In this document: positions 43,749 through 52,916 of the stretch, piece by piece
Numbering within the stretch: position 1 is the stretch's first letter
How the letters are laid out: the number at the start of each line of letters is the position of its first letter
DNA from: JAWKOK01 sp963765875
GTDB taxonomy: Bacteria > Chloroflexota > Anaerolineae > Caldilineales > Caldilineaceae
DNA: 64,000 nucleotides
NCBI GenBank assembly: GCA_963765875.1
Contig: CAVXYK010000018.1
Span: forward strand, 1 to 64,000
Direction: 5' to 3'
Made by a program: the position numbers and the translations under genes
Notes under the pieces: model-generated
What the model was told of the DNA's origin: nothing
Databases searched by the model: none
What the model saw: only the letters and a program-made list of their open reading frames with translations

Positions 43749-44104
43749 TGATCAACCATCTGCTGGCGACCATCTTCTGGCGCATCGATGTCTGGATCCT
43801 GCGACCGTTGGCGGGCGCGGCCTCGGTCGGGCTCTACAGCGTCGGCCTCAAGTATCTGGACGGCCTCAACATCATCCCCAGCGTCTTCACCATGGCCGTC
43901 TTCCCGCTCATGAGCCGCTACGCCACGCGTGACGATGACAATCTGCTGCGCTCGTATGTGATCAGCGTGCGCCTGCTGATCATCGTCAGCCTGCCCATCG
44001 CCATGAGCGTGACATTCCTGGCCGAGCCGCTGGTCTGGCTGGTGGGCGGCGCGCAATATCTCAACGTGCCGGAGACTGTGACCCTCTTTGGCCGCGCAGA
44101 TTGA
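43724..44104 (+). CDS. Flippase, middle segment (frameshifted)
   Basis: Family sequence MFRNSGPLMINHLLATIFWRID and PLAGAASVGLYSVGLKYLDGLNIIPSVFTMAVFPLMSRYA, typical of helices 7-10 of Wzx-type flippases that move lipid-linked sugars across the membrane. Joined to the preceding segment by removing one base near 43719, and to the next by a second shift near 44098. Confidence 0.65.
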   Translation: MFRNSGPLMINHLLATIFWRIDVWILRPLAGAASVGLYSVGLKYLDGLNIIPSVFTMAVFPLMSRYATRDDDNLLRSYVISVRLLIIVSLPIAMSVTFLAEPLVWLVGGAQYLNVPETVTLFGRAD

Positions 44105-44610
44105 CCTTCATGGGCGGCTCGGATCTGGCCTTGCAGGTGATCATCTGGAGCATCCCCATCGGTTTCGTCAACAGCGTGACCCAGTTTGTGCTCATCGCCG
44201 TCAACCAGCAGCACTTCTTGACCCGGGCCTTCATCTTCGGCGTGGTCTTCAACACGGTCGGCAACCTGTTGTTGATTCCCTACTTCGGCTACATCGGGGC
44301 CGCCTTCGTCACCATTCTGAGCGAATTCAGCCTGCTCTTCCCCTTCTACTACAGCGTTCGGCGTCATGTAGGCACAGTGCCCTGGCTGCGCATCTTCGCC
44401 CCGCCGGCCGTTTCGGTCGCGGCCATGGGGCTCGTCATCTACCTGCTCGGTCGCTACGGCCTCAACGTCTGGCTGGCTGTGGCGCTGAGTTGGATCGTCT
44501 ACTTGGCGGCGTTGGTGATCACCGGCGCGTTCCGGGGCAAAGAGATGGCGCTGCTTGGCGAACAACTGCCTTTGGGTCCGTTGCGTCGATTGATGGTGCG
44601 TAACGCCTGA
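44101..44610 (+). CDS. Flippase, C-terminal segment (frameshifted)
   Basis: Carries FMGGSDLALQVIIWSIPIGFVNS, FGYIGAAFVTILSEF and the last helices, ending at TGA 44610. The three flippase pieces together give a normal length of about 510 residues. Confidence 0.65.
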   Translation: MTFMGGSDLALQVIIWSIPIGFVNSVTQFVLIAVNQQHFLTRAFIFGVVFNTVGNLLLIPYFGYIGAAFVTILSEFSLLFPFYYSVRRHVGTVPWLRIFAPPAVSVAAMGLVIYLLGRYGLNVWLAVALSWIVYLAALVITGAFRGKEMALLGEQLPLGPLRRLMVRNA

Positions 44611-44709
44611 TCTGAGGGAAAACAGAGAGGACGGTTGTGTCGGCTAGATAAGATTCCAAAATCCGAGGCACGTACGCCACAACGGCTACATTTCATCAAA
44701 AATCACACA

Positions 44710-44738
44710 TTGACCCACGATTCAGAAAATAGTACAAT
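44710..44738 (+). promoter_or_regulatory. Promoter of the vapBC-type operon
   Basis: TTGACC (44710-44715), 17-base spacer, TACAAT (44733-44738). Confidence 0.6.
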
Positions 44739-44821
44739 GGAACTCAATTAGTAGGTTGGAATTACCGAAGCGCTTACGCTTGCTGCTATTGCAGATCGCC
44801 TTGAATATCCGGAGTGTTTGC

Positions 44822-45055
44822 ATGACAACAATTCCCGCACAGGTCAGCACCAAGTATCAAGTTGTCATCCCCAAGGAGATTCGGGAGATGATGGATCTTC
44901 AGCCAAGAGACACACTTCTATTCCTGATCGACGGCGACACGGTGCTTCTGCGTATAAAGCCGAAAAGCTTCACAAAGACTCTGCGCGGTCTTCATCGCCA
45001 CAACTGGACAGATTCCGAGAAGTGGCTTGAAGAAGAGCGGTCATCATGGGAGTAG
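44822..45055 (+). CDS. AbrB/MazE-type antitoxin
   Basis: 77 residues from ATG 44822 (GGAG seven bases upstream); the frame is open upstream but lies past the promoter only as leader. N-terminal swapped-hairpin DNA-binding motif QVSTKYQVVIPKEIREMMDLQPRDTLLFLIDGD. C-terminal tail is acidic/aromatic (WTDSEKWLEEERSSWE), which would bind the toxin. Overlaps the toxin start by ten bases. Confidence 0.9.
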   Translation: MTTIPAQVSTKYQVVIPKEIREMMDLQPRDTLLFLIDGDTVLLRIKPKSFTKTLRGLHRHNWTDSEKWLEEERSSWE

Positions 45056-45516
45056 CTCAACTACACACACACTTGTCACAGTATCGCACGCCGTTTCTGG
45101 ACACGATGATCCTGATCTACCTTATTGAAGATCACCCTCGCTACGCTGACTTGGCGGCTGTCGTGATGGAGCGAATTGAGCAGGGCACAATCCACGGCCT
45201 CACGAGTACACTGACAATCGCAGAGCTTCTGACCGCGCCTGCACAAAATGACGATGACAAAGCGCTGCGCGACTACGAACTCTATCTGACCAACTTTCCC
45301 AACCTATCGATCATGCCGCTCACTGTTGATATCGCCCGCCAGGCGGCGCGGGTACGCGCGGCGACCACGCTCAAGATGCCGGATTGCATTCAGATCGCCA
45401 CAGCCGTTCAGTCCGGGTCCGATGCTATCGTCGGCAATGACAAAAGTTGGCGCAATCGAACAGGCGATCTTCCATTGATTCTTCTAGATGATTTCTTGGA
45501 CGCTGAAATGTCTTGA
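45046..45516 (+). CDS. PIN-domain toxin (VapC type)
   Basis: 156 residues. PIN nuclease acidic residues: Asp in FLDTMILIYLIE, Glu in IAELLTAP, Asp in MPDCIQIATAV and Asp in VGNDKSW, a complete metal site for RNase activity. VapC toxins cut tRNA or rRNA; the target is not predictable. Coupled to the antitoxin by overlap. The pair sits inside the glycosylation block, breaking it into two parts. Confidence 0.9.
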   Translation: MGVAQLHTHLSQYRTPFLDTMILIYLIEDHPRYADLAAVVMERIEQGTIHGLTSTLTIAELLTAPAQNDDDKALRDYELYLTNFPNLSIMPLTVDIARQAARVRAATTLKMPDCIQIATAVQSGSDAIVGNDKSWRNRTGDLPLILLDDFLDAEMS

Positions 45517-45633
45517 ACGACATCCCTCGATGCCACAAAAAGTGTTGGATGGGGCCATGCCCAAAGGCAGTCGATAGCCGAATCGAACATGACAACCCGG
45601 TTTTCCCTTTGGCCTCGATGAGAGCCATGAACG

Positions 45634-46269
45634 ATGCGTAGACTGACCCTCCTTTTCGGTGCCTTTTTCGCGACCTTGTTGGCCGTTCGGCTGACGGTCG
45701 GCGAGACCGGAATCGCCCTCTATGTACTGCGCGATGGGCTGATCTTTGTCACCTTCGCCGTCATCCTATTTGCCGGCCAATCGACGCCGCCCCGCCAACT
45801 GATTCCCCGTGGCATCCTCTACGCCTGGCCGGGCATGGGACGAGCGCTTTGGGGTGCGGGCATTGCATCGGCGCTGGCAAGCGCGGTCCTGGCGCTCTTC
45901 AGCAATTCCAGCGCCTTTTCCGAGAGTCTGCTGCTCGGACTCTGGCTGGTTGGGCTACTCCTGATCGGCGTGGGCGCGATCTGGCGCGGCAGGGTGCTGA
46001 GCTATGCAGCGCCGGCCTTCCGTTGGCAACGAGACAGCGGCAGCGATGATAACTCCGACACTGCGGCCATGGTACGTGTCCCGGTCAGTGACGGCACGCC
46101 CACAACTATTCCTCCCGCCACCCATCTGAGCGAGTTGAGTCATGGCTTTGGTCTGTGGGTCGGCGTAGGCTCAATGCTGGCGGTCGGCGCGTTTTCTGCG
46201 CCTGTGGCAGTTGGGATCTTCGCCGGCCTCGTGCGTCGGCAACGAATGTGTCGACGCGCTTCAGCTTGA
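45634..46269 (+). CDS. GT39-type membrane glycosyltransferase, N-terminal part (frameshifted)
   Basis: Hydrophobic N-terminus with four membrane segments, then a linker and LWVGVGSMLAVGAF. The frame is lost at the TTTT run 46192-46195: removing one T gives GAFLRLWQLGSSP, the conserved first luminal loop of dolichyl-phosphate-mannose-type transferases. The sequence continues in that third frame to about 46277. Confidence 0.7.
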   Translation: MRRLTLLFGAFFATLLAVRLTVGETGIALYVLRDGLIFVTFAVILFAGQSTPPRQLIPRGILYAWPGMGRALWGAGIASALASAVLALFSNSSAFSESLLLGLWLVGLLLIGVGAIWRGRVLSYAAPAFRWQRDSGSDDNSDTAAMVRVPVSDGTPTTIPPATHLSELSHGFGLWVGVGSMLAVGAFSAPVAVGIFAGLVRRQRMCRRASA

Positions 46270-48869
46270 CTCCGACGGGTCCATCCGCCATCGCCACATT
46301 CGGGGAAGTCATCTTCAACCCGTCCCTCGCCATTGCCCGGACACTGCTGCCCGTTACCGGCGACGCCGTGCTGAGCCTGCGCCTGACCGCCGCGCTCTTC
46401 GGCATCGCCTCGCTGCTGCTCATGTTCTTGGCCCTGAAGCGAACGGTATCCGTCGAGAGCGCACTGATCGGCGCATGGCTGCTGGCGCTGAGTCCATGGC
46501 ATATCGGCCTGGGGCGCATCTCATCACCGGAGACGGCCGTCGTCTTTTTCATCACACTGAGCCTTTGGACGCTGTTGCATTCGCTGTCCAGCCGTGATCG
46601 ACGCTGGTGGGTGGCAACCGGGCTGGCGTTGAGCGTCGTGACCATGGCCGGACCTGACTTGGCCCCGACCATCGCGCTGTGGGCAGTCCTCATCGGTCTG
46701 ATCGTCAGCGTCCAGCAGCGGCGGCTATTTGCGCCGGGGCTGCTGTTTGCGGCCACGGCGATTGCGGTTTCGCTGACGCCGTTCTTTCGGCAAACGAACG
46801 GCATCGCCCCCGGCTTTCACGCTCAGTCGGCTCGCCTGATCCTTGATGCGCTGCTTCAGGGCATTGGCGGGCTGGACGCTCTTGCTCTGCTCAATTGGCT
46901 GACCGTGGCGCTGGCCCTGCTCGGCCTCGGCGTGATGGTTCGCTACGCAACGCGCACCTCGATGGCTGTTCTGTTGAGTGGCTTTCTGCCGCTTGCGCTG
47001 CTGCTGGCTAGACAGTTTGACCCGTCTCAACAGCCGCCTGCCGCTTGGCTCTTGCCGCTGCTTCCCTTGGCAATTGTCGCGGCAACACTTGCCGCCGACC
47101 AGATGCTTACCAGCACAGTCGAGGTCTGGCGTCCACTGGTACGCCCGGCCTACTTTGTGGCGACAGCCTTGCTCTTGGTTGCGTTGTCAGGCGCTGCCGG
47201 TGTCGGCGCGCTCTGGGCGGGCCTCGACGGAGACATGACAGCGGCGAACGATCCGTCCGATAACGCCATGTTGACCTACCTGGAAACGGAAATGGACGAC
47301 AGCACCATCACCTACGTGCCGCCGACGCTTTTCGACAATCCAGCGCTACAACTGCAGGGGGTCGAATGGTTGGAAGAGGGACGTGTGTTGCCGCTTTCGT
47401 CGGTTGAAGATGCACTCTTCTCGCAAGGAGGGAGCGCCGGACAGCGCTTTCTTATTCGAGGCGATGATCGCGCTTTGCTCGACCTACTGATGGCCTACTT
47501 CCCGCGTTCAACGGCTGAGCCGCATTTTGATGAAGAAGCAGGCCGCCTTCTGTTCTATGCCTTCACGCCGGCTGCCGAGGATCGACTGTGGCCCGGGTTG
47601 ATCGGTTCCTATTTCAGTGACACGAATCTTGGTGACACGAGCGAGCCCGAACTGCTGATGGATCGAAGAGACGGGCCGTTGGCCTTCGACTGGTCAGGCT
47701 CCTTCTCGCCGGAACCGCCCTTTGTGGTCGAATGGCAAGGGTCGCTGCGCGTGCCGGTGTCCGGGATATATCGTTTTGTTGTCGACGGTGTTGGTGAAGG
47801 TGTAGACGGAGGCAGGCAAGAAGCTCAGGAAGAGGATGAAAGAACGGACAGTGTCCTCTTCAGCATGCTGCTCGACAATCAGATTGTGTTGGATAGCTCG
47901 CTCGGCGTGTTGGAGATGGATGAACTGCTGGCCGAGGGTCTCTACCAGATCAACATGCGCTATGAGAGCGGCGACACACTGACCCCGCTCTCAGTTCGCT
48001 GGCAGCGGCCGGACGGCGTCAATGAGGTGATCCCCCAGGAGCTGCTGGTGACCCGAACATTGCCCAACCTTGGCTTGATGGGCAGCTATTACCGGGGCGG
48101 CGCCTTCCAACCGCCTGCACAAATGGTGCGCAAAGATCTGCGATTCGACCAGCAACCCGGTTTCCCCGATGGCTACAGCGTGCGCTGGACCGGCAAGCTG
48201 GCGGCCAACCGTGCAGGAGAATATCTGCTGGCGACAGTGGCCGACGGCTACAGCCGGCTGTCGATCGATGGACAATTGTTGGTCGAGCAGGTGCAGACCG
48301 GCGTTTCAGCCGGCGAAGGCAACGAGAACCCAACCGACTATGCCGAAGGATTGATCTACCTGGAAGATGGCTGGCATACGATTCAGGTAGATTTTTCACC
48401 GTCAACAGAGTCGTCCACACTGCAACTGCTCTGGCAGCCGCCGGGCAGCTTTCCGAGTCTGCTCTCCAGCGTCTATCTGAGACCCGTGAGCGCTGAGAGT
48501 GAACTTGCGGATCTGACCATGCCGCGTGCCCCTGCGTTGACCGATCCCCGTCTCGGCACAGACGATTTCGCGCTGTCCCAGGGCATGGCTCTGCGGCAGC
48601 CGGCAGTGGTGCTTCCACCACAAAACTTGCCGCCGCTTGCCCTTGAGCAACTCTGGTCTGTCGGCGGCAGCTGCGGCAGTGATGCAGACCAACTGAACGG
48701 ACCCCATGGCGTCGTCATTCAGACACGGCTGGAGCTCGCATCTTTGTTGCCGACAGCGCAAACCAACGTATCGCAGTCTTCGACCTGGATGGGGACACGC
48801 TGCCCCCGATCATCAGCGATCAATTTGAGGAGCCGCACGATGTGGACATCGAGCCCGGCGGCAAGTTGA
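46155..48869 (+). CDS. GT39-type transferase with two PA14 domains, main part (frameshifted)
   Basis: Meaningful sequence is about 46280-48710. A multi-helix GT-C region comes first (FGEVIFNPSLAIARTLLPVTGDAVLSLRLTAALFG, LLALSPWHIGLGRISSPE), then about 47270 onward a non-membrane region with two PA14 domains: LIGSYFSDTNLG...LDNQIVLDSS and LMGSYYRGGAFQ...LSIDGQLLVEQ...DGWHTIQVDFSPS. PA14 domains bind glycans. A Glu/Gly-rich insert (GVDGGRQEAQEEDERT) interrupts the first PA14. The frame is lost near 48715, after NGPHGVVIQ. GT39 enzymes use lipid-linked sugar, so it is a plausible partner of the DPM1-like enzyme. Confidence 0.7.
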   Translation: MGRRRLNAGGRRVFCACGSWDLRRPRASATNVSTRFSLTPTGPSAIATFGEVIFNPSLAIARTLLPVTGDAVLSLRLTAALFGIASLLLMFLALKRTVSVESALIGAWLLALSPWHIGLGRISSPETAVVFFITLSLWTLLHSLSSRDRRWWVATGLALSVVTMAGPDLAPTIALWAVLIGLIVSVQQRRLFAPGLLFAATAIAVSLTPFFRQTNGIAPGFHAQSARLILDALLQGIGGLDALALLNWLTVALALLGLGVMVRYATRTSMAVLLSGFLPLALLLARQFDPSQQPPAAWLLPLLPLAIVAATLAADQMLTSTVEVWRPLVRPAYFVATALLLVALSGAAGVGALWAGLDGDMTAANDPSDNAMLTYLETEMDDSTITYVPPTLFDNPALQLQGVEWLEEGRVLPLSSVEDALFSQGGSAGQRFLIRGDDRALLDLLMAYFPRSTAEPHFDEEAGRLLFYAFTPAAEDRLWPGLIGSYFSDTNLGDTSEPELLMDRRDGPLAFDWSGSFSPEPPFVVEWQGSLRVPVSGIYRFVVDGVGEGVDGGRQEAQEEDERTDSVLFSMLLDNQIVLDSSLGVLEMDELLAEGLYQINMRYESGDTLTPLSVRWQRPDGVNEVIPQELLVTRTLPNLGLMGSYYRGGAFQPPAQMVRKDLRFDQQPGFPDGYSVRWTGKLAANRAGEYLLATVADGYSRLSIDGQLLVEQVQTGVSAGEGNENPTDYAEGLIYLEDGWHTIQVDFSPSTESSTLQLLWQPPGSFPSLLSSVYLRPVSAESELADLTMPRAPALTDPRLGTDDFALSQGMALRQPAVVLPPQNLPPLALEQLWSVGGSCGSDADQLNGPHGVVIQTRLELASLLPTAQTNVSQSSTWMGTRCPRSSAINLRSRTMWTSSPAAS

Positions 48870-49447
48870 TCGTGCTCGACTCAGTGGGACCGCCCCTCCA
48901 TCGTGTCGACTTGGAGACCACCGGGATTGTCGCACTTCCCATTGACGCCAGTTTCTATCGGCCGCGTGGGCTTTCCATTTCGTCAACCGGCGAACTCTAC
49001 GTCGCCGATACGGGCGGCGGACGCGTCGTGCTTCTGACGTCGGACGGCAAGACGCTGGCGATCTACGGCGGGGCGGACAGCGCCATGGGCAGCGGACAGC
49101 CGGTCAATGCCATTGCGACAGGTCAGGCGCTCTGGACGATCACGGCCGAGGACGGGCGTCTGTGGGATCTGAACACAGACGGCAGCATGGCCGCCGTCGA
49201 GCGTACATCCACGCTGGATGGTCCACAGCTTGCCGATCTCGAGGACGGCACCTTCTTCCTGAGCGACCCTGCCCGTCAAACGATCTTCTATCACCGAGCA
49301 GATGGACGACCCATGGCGCAGTTTGCCTACGCCGGTGTTCTGGAGCGGCCGACAGGAATCGATGCAGTCGTCATTGATGGACAGATCCATTTGGTTGTGG
49401 TCGATACTGATCGCTGTGAGGTCTCGTTGTGGAAGGCGCTCTTCTAG
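48842..49447 (+). CDS. NHL-type propeller C-terminus of the GT39/PA14 protein (frameshifted)
   Basis: In the matching frame the join reads IFVADSANQRIAVFDLDGD (from about 48738), followed by EEPHDVDIEPGGKLIVLD, RPRGLSISSTGELYVADTGGGRVVLL and RPTGIDAVVIDGQIHLVVVDT. These are NHL beta-propeller blades. The full reconstructed protein is about 1270 residues, ending at TAG 49447. Confidence 0.65.
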   Translation: MDIEPGGKLIVLDSVGPPLHRVDLETTGIVALPIDASFYRPRGLSISSTGELYVADTGGGRVVLLTSDGKTLAIYGGADSAMGSGQPVNAIATGQALWTITAEDGRLWDLNTDGSMAAVERTSTLDGPQLADLEDGTFFLSDPARQTIFYHRADGRPMAQFAYAGVLERPTGIDAVVIDGQIHLVVVDTDRCEVSLWKALF

Positions 49448-49581
49448 TGCAACCAATTCTGACCATTCGACGTTTTCTTGGTACTGGAAAATCACTGTGC
49501 TATAGTGGCCCGGTGTCTAGTGAGCCGATGCTTGGCAAGTTGAGGGGATGTTGAGAAAGTGAGAGACGATCGGAACGTCAA

Positions 49582-49986
49582 ATGAACAAACGCACAATCG
49601 GCCTGGTTGCCTGTTCGATATTGAGCCTGTGGCTGCTGACGGCCTGTTCCGGTCAGCCGGACCCAATTCGTGCCGAACGGCCCAAGGCCACGTCAACACC
49701 AGCCAAAGCCGGCCAGGGCATCATGGCGGCGCCTGTGCCGCTCTCGCCGGTCACAGCACCACCGGTCATAGTGTCACCTGTGACTGCATCACCGACACCG
49801 GATGCAGATACTGAAAGCAGACCCCTCTCCACGGAAGAGCAACTTGCCTCGGTCGTCGTGCCGACCCGCGATCTCGCGCGATCTGGCCATGCGGCTCGAT
49901 CCGACTGTCGGCGAAATCCCCATTGTCGTCAGCGATACAGCCGCAGACTACCAGATCGGCGACGAGATCGCGTTTTGGGTGCATGA
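49582..49986 (+). CDS. Lipoprotein N-terminus of an M6-type metalloprotease (frameshifted)
   Basis: Signal and lipobox LLTAC (about 18-22), then a Pro/Thr/Ser/Val-rich linker (VPLSPVTAPPVIVSPVTASP). Near 49880 one extra base in a CGCGATCT-type repeat shifts the frame; skipping it gives VPTRDLADLAMRLDPTVG, which joins the next segment. Confidence 0.65.
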   Translation: MNKRTIGLVACSILSLWLLTACSGQPDPIRAERPKATSTPAKAGQGIMAAPVPLSPVTAPPVIVSPVTASPTPDADTESRPLSTEEQLASVVVPTRDLARSGHAARSDCRRNPHCRQRYSRRLPDRRRDRVLGA

Positions 49987-50740
49987 TCTGGACAACAACG
50001 ACAACTTTGAGATCTCCGCCGAACTGATACACAAGACCGATGTTGCCTACATCTGGGTCGAATCCGGCCGCGACTACGACCATGACGAGATCGTCGCTTC
50101 CACCAACCGCTTCAGCCAGCGTAGCTACCCGGACGAAGTCGCCTTCTTTGGCAATGCCTGGAATCCCGGCGTCGACAACGACCCGAGATTACACATATTG
50201 CATGCCGCCGATCTGGGATCCGGCATTGCCGGATACTACAGCAGCGCCGACCAATACAGCAGGCTGGCCAATCCGTACTCCAACGAAAAAGAGATGTTCT
50301 ACATCAATTTGAGTTGGCTCAACTCGGCGCGAAACTACGAATATTACGAGACCGTGCTCTCCCACGAGTTTCAGCACATGGTGCACTGGTACAAGGATCG
50401 CAATGAAGAAACCTGGCTCAACGAGGGCTTGAGTGAGTTTGCCCAAGAGGTTGCGGGCTACGAGCCGGATACCGAATTTGCTCGCACCTTTGCCTCTGTG
50501 CCGGATACGCAGCTCAACACCTGGGGTGACAGTACGGCCAGCAATGCCGAGCACTACGGCAGCGCCTACCTCTTCGTCGCCTATTTCGCCCAGCGCTTCG
50601 GCCCCGAAATGACCCGATCCTTGGTTGCCCATCCGGCCAACGGCGTGGCCAGCATTGATGCCGTACTGGCTGAGGCCGGCTACGAGCAACGCTTTGCCGA
50701 CGTCTTTGCCGATCTGGGTGGTCGCCAACTACGTGGATGA
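49802..50740 (+). CDS. Immune-inhibitor-A-like (M6) metalloprotease, catalytic part (frameshifted)
   Basis: Coding in this frame from about 49880. Zinc motif SHEFQHMVHW (HExxH) followed by EETWLNEGLSEFAQE, which supplies the third ligand region. The neighbouring IGDEIAFWVHDLDNN strand is typical of this secreted peptidase group. The frame shifts near 50717; dropping one C gives ADWVVANYVDDP. Confidence 0.7.
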   Translation: MQILKADPSPRKSNLPRSSCRPAISRDLAMRLDPTVGEIPIVVSDTAADYQIGDEIAFWVHDLDNNDNFEISAELIHKTDVAYIWVESGRDYDHDEIVASTNRFSQRSYPDEVAFFGNAWNPGVDNDPRLHILHAADLGSGIAGYYSSADQYSRLANPYSNEKEMFYINLSWLNSARNYEYYETVLSHEFQHMVHWYKDRNEETWLNEGLSEFAQEVAGYEPDTEFARTFASVPDTQLNTWGDSTASNAEHYGSAYLFVAYFAQRFGPEMTRSLVAHPANGVASIDAVLAEAGYEQRFADVFADLGGRQLRG

Positions 50741-51659
50741 CCCCAATGCTCTGGGAGTTGATGGCGTATACGGCTATCGCCTGTTTGAACAGGCCGCGCC
50801 CAAGGTCGACACGTTGATTGAGTCCTACCCGAGTGAGCCGTTCACGACCACGGTCTCCAACTATGGCACCGACTACATGCTGCTCAAGGGGACCGGCGAT
50901 GTTGAGGTGGAGTTTCGTGGTCAGACCGAGACCCGACTGGCCGGCACCGAGGCCAACAGCGGAGAGTTTGCCTGGTGGGGCAACCGTGGCGAGGACAGTG
51001 ACGCCCGGCTCACCCGCCAATTCGACCTGCAGTCGGTCGAACCAGGATCGCCGCTCTTCATGGAAGCCGCACTCTGGTGGGACATCGAACCCGACTACGA
51101 CTACGGCTACGTGCTGGCCAGTCGTGACGGTGTGCAGTGGGATATCCTGCCGGGTCAACGCACATCCACCGATGATCCGACCGGCAACAGCTTTGGCCCC
51201 GCCTATTCGGGGCGGAGCACAGATGTGGTAGATGGCGAGCGTTCTGTCTGGGTGACGGAGCGCTATGACCTCAGTGATTATGCCGGGGATGAAGTGTTCA
51301 TTCGCTTCGAATACGTGACCGACGATGCGGTCAATGCCAGCGGTTGGTTTGTGGACGATGTGCGCATTCCGGCCATCGACTACGCGACCGATTTTGAGCA
51401 GGGCGACGACGGATGGATCAGTGAAGGTTGGCTGCTGACCGACAATCATCTTACCCAGCAATGGCTGGTTCAGGTGATGGAACTGGACGATAGTCGCTTG
51501 CAGGCCGTTCAGCGTTTTGCCGTCGATAGCGACGGAGTGGCCCGCTTCAACCTGGACGATCTAGGTGGAGACAGGACTGCCGTCCTTGCCATCAGCGCCA
51601 TGGCTCCAGCCACGACCGAGTTGGCCGAGTATTGGATGGCGGTTGATCTAGTGGAGTGA
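50625..51659 (+). CDS. M6-like metalloprotease, C-terminal part (frameshifted)
   Basis: Coding from about 50718: VVANYVDDPNALGVDGVYGY, then two jelly-roll-type beta domains with RQFDLQSV, LWWDIEPDYDYGYVLASRDG and ASGWFVDDVRIPA, the standard M6 C-terminal half. Ends at TGA 51659 without the LPxV tail. The joined protein is about 690 residues and should be a surface lipoprotein. Confidence 0.7.
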   Translation: MPIRPTAWPALMPYWLRPATSNALPTSLPIWVVANYVDDPNALGVDGVYGYRLFEQAAPKVDTLIESYPSEPFTTTVSNYGTDYMLLKGTGDVEVEFRGQTETRLAGTEANSGEFAWWGNRGEDSDARLTRQFDLQSVEPGSPLFMEAALWWDIEPDYDYGYVLASRDGVQWDILPGQRTSTDDPTGNSFGPAYSGRSTDVVDGERSVWVTERYDLSDYAGDEVFIRFEYVTDDAVNASGWFVDDVRIPAIDYATDFEQGDDGWISEGWLLTDNHLTQQWLVQVMELDDSRLQAVQRFAVDSDGVARFNLDDLGGDRTAVLAISAMAPATTELAEYWMAVDLVE

Positions 51660-51701
51660 CCAGTGCGATTAGGCCATAGAATCTCATGATTTCTATAGTC
51701 G

Positions 51702-52640
51702 CTACTCGTCTTCAAAGAAATCATCTTCCATGCCCAACAGCATTATCTCAGTTCCATCCTCCGTGCGTACGCGACGCCCTACCGTCTGCTCATACATCAT
51801 CAAGGATTCTGCACTCTTTCCCTCCTGGACCAACTCATCGAAGTCCTCGAGGGTGAATACGGGGGTCTCCGGGCCATCAGGCAATGAAAATAAGTGGCGA
51901 GCGAACTCGTCGCGCAATGCAGCAATGTCTCGATGTAGGCGAATGCCCTCTTTTCGATTGGCCAGGAATAGGTCGATTACATGCTTCTTGGCCTCGACAG
52001 GGCCGAGGGGTTCGAAGTCCACTCCTCGGCCTTTCCAGACGGAGAAGTAGTTTTGGACAGCTCGTTGAGGAGCGGCCTGAGGCAAGGGTAGGATATCTTT
52101 GGCAGCGCCCTCCCAGGGAGGATTATAGTCGATCAAAATGCTCAACCCTCTGACACGATCGCGACGGTAGCTCGTGTACCAGAAGAGCGCCAACGTCCTC
52201 TGTGACCCCATAACGTCGCTGCCGATAAGAGCGTGGTAAAAGGTGCTCGATTCTTCTTCCATCAGTGACGTGTCAACGCCTGCCGCTTGCAGCCAAGCCA
52301 GGGCCGCCTGGGCATCTTCCGGCGGAAAGAGATGCCGTTCGAGCGCCGCCTGCAAGTCGTCGACAAAGCCCTGAGCCTGTAGCCAGTCCGGCAGCGTTTT
52401 GTCTAGGCTTTTCTGAGCAGCCGCAGGCGCTGTGGCGTATGCCTTTGCAAGAACCGGCAGAAAGTCGAGAGGTTTGATGCCCTTGGTTACCGCGTCCAGA
52501 TCCGCCTGTTGGGCGGATTCGTCTTGCTCTGTCCAATCTGGATTGCCCCAGAGTCCATCCAGCCGTGGGCGCAACATTGTCATCGGAGATAGGTTGGGGC
52601 GCCGCTGGCCTTTTTTCTTTCGCTTTGTAGATTTGCTCAT
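51702..52640 (-). CDS. Hypothetical protein
   Basis: 312 residues, no recognised domain, no signal or membrane segment. A very basic N-terminus (KSTKRKKKGQRR) could bind nucleic acid. The rest is mixed helical, and the C-terminus is acidic (GMEDDFFEDE). Mid-part LALFWYTSYRRDRVRGLSILIDYNPPWEGAAKDI is hydrophobic and likely the core. Convergent with the metalloprotease gene. The following 52641-52916 gap holds only the guaA promoter. Confidence 0.6.
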   Translation of the reverse strand: MSKSTKRKKKGQRRPNLSPMTMLRPRLDGLWGNPDWTEQDESAQQADLDAVTKGIKPLDFLPVLAKAYATAPAAAQKSLDKTLPDWLQAQGFVDDLQAALERHLFPPEDAQAALAWLQAAGVDTSLMEEESSTFYHALIGSDVMGSQRTLALFWYTSYRRDRVRGLSILIDYNPPWEGAAKDILPLPQAAPQRAVQNYFSVWKGRGVDFEPLGPVEAKKHVIDLFLANRKEGIRLHRDIAALRDEFARHLFSLPDGPETPVFTLEDFDELVQEGKSAESLMMYEQTVGRRVRTEDGTEIMLLGMEDDFFEDE

Positions 52641-52833
52641 TGGTCTCTTCCGCTATCAAGCCTCTGATGATCAAGAAAGGGATACGTTCAATTGGGTTTG
52701 ATTCTACGCTGGGTGTATTGGTGATGTCAATCCAGCATTGCATATTTGCACATCAGCGTGATGATGGTCACATCTATCCATCTTGACGGCGTGAGAGGTG
52801 CACGAGTGAATGTAGAATGCGACGTGGAATCTC

Positions 52834-52862
52834 TTGCGGACGCTCAAGTCGCACGATACAAT
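52834..52862 (+). promoter_or_regulatory. Promoter of guaA
   Basis: TTGCGG (52834-52839), 17-base spacer, TACAAT (52857-52862), 55 bases before the guaA ATG. Confidence 0.5.
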
Positions 52863-52916
52863 GCAACCATTCCATCATTCACTTGACTTGAACATCGCCT
52901 CAGCGAGGGCCACTCC

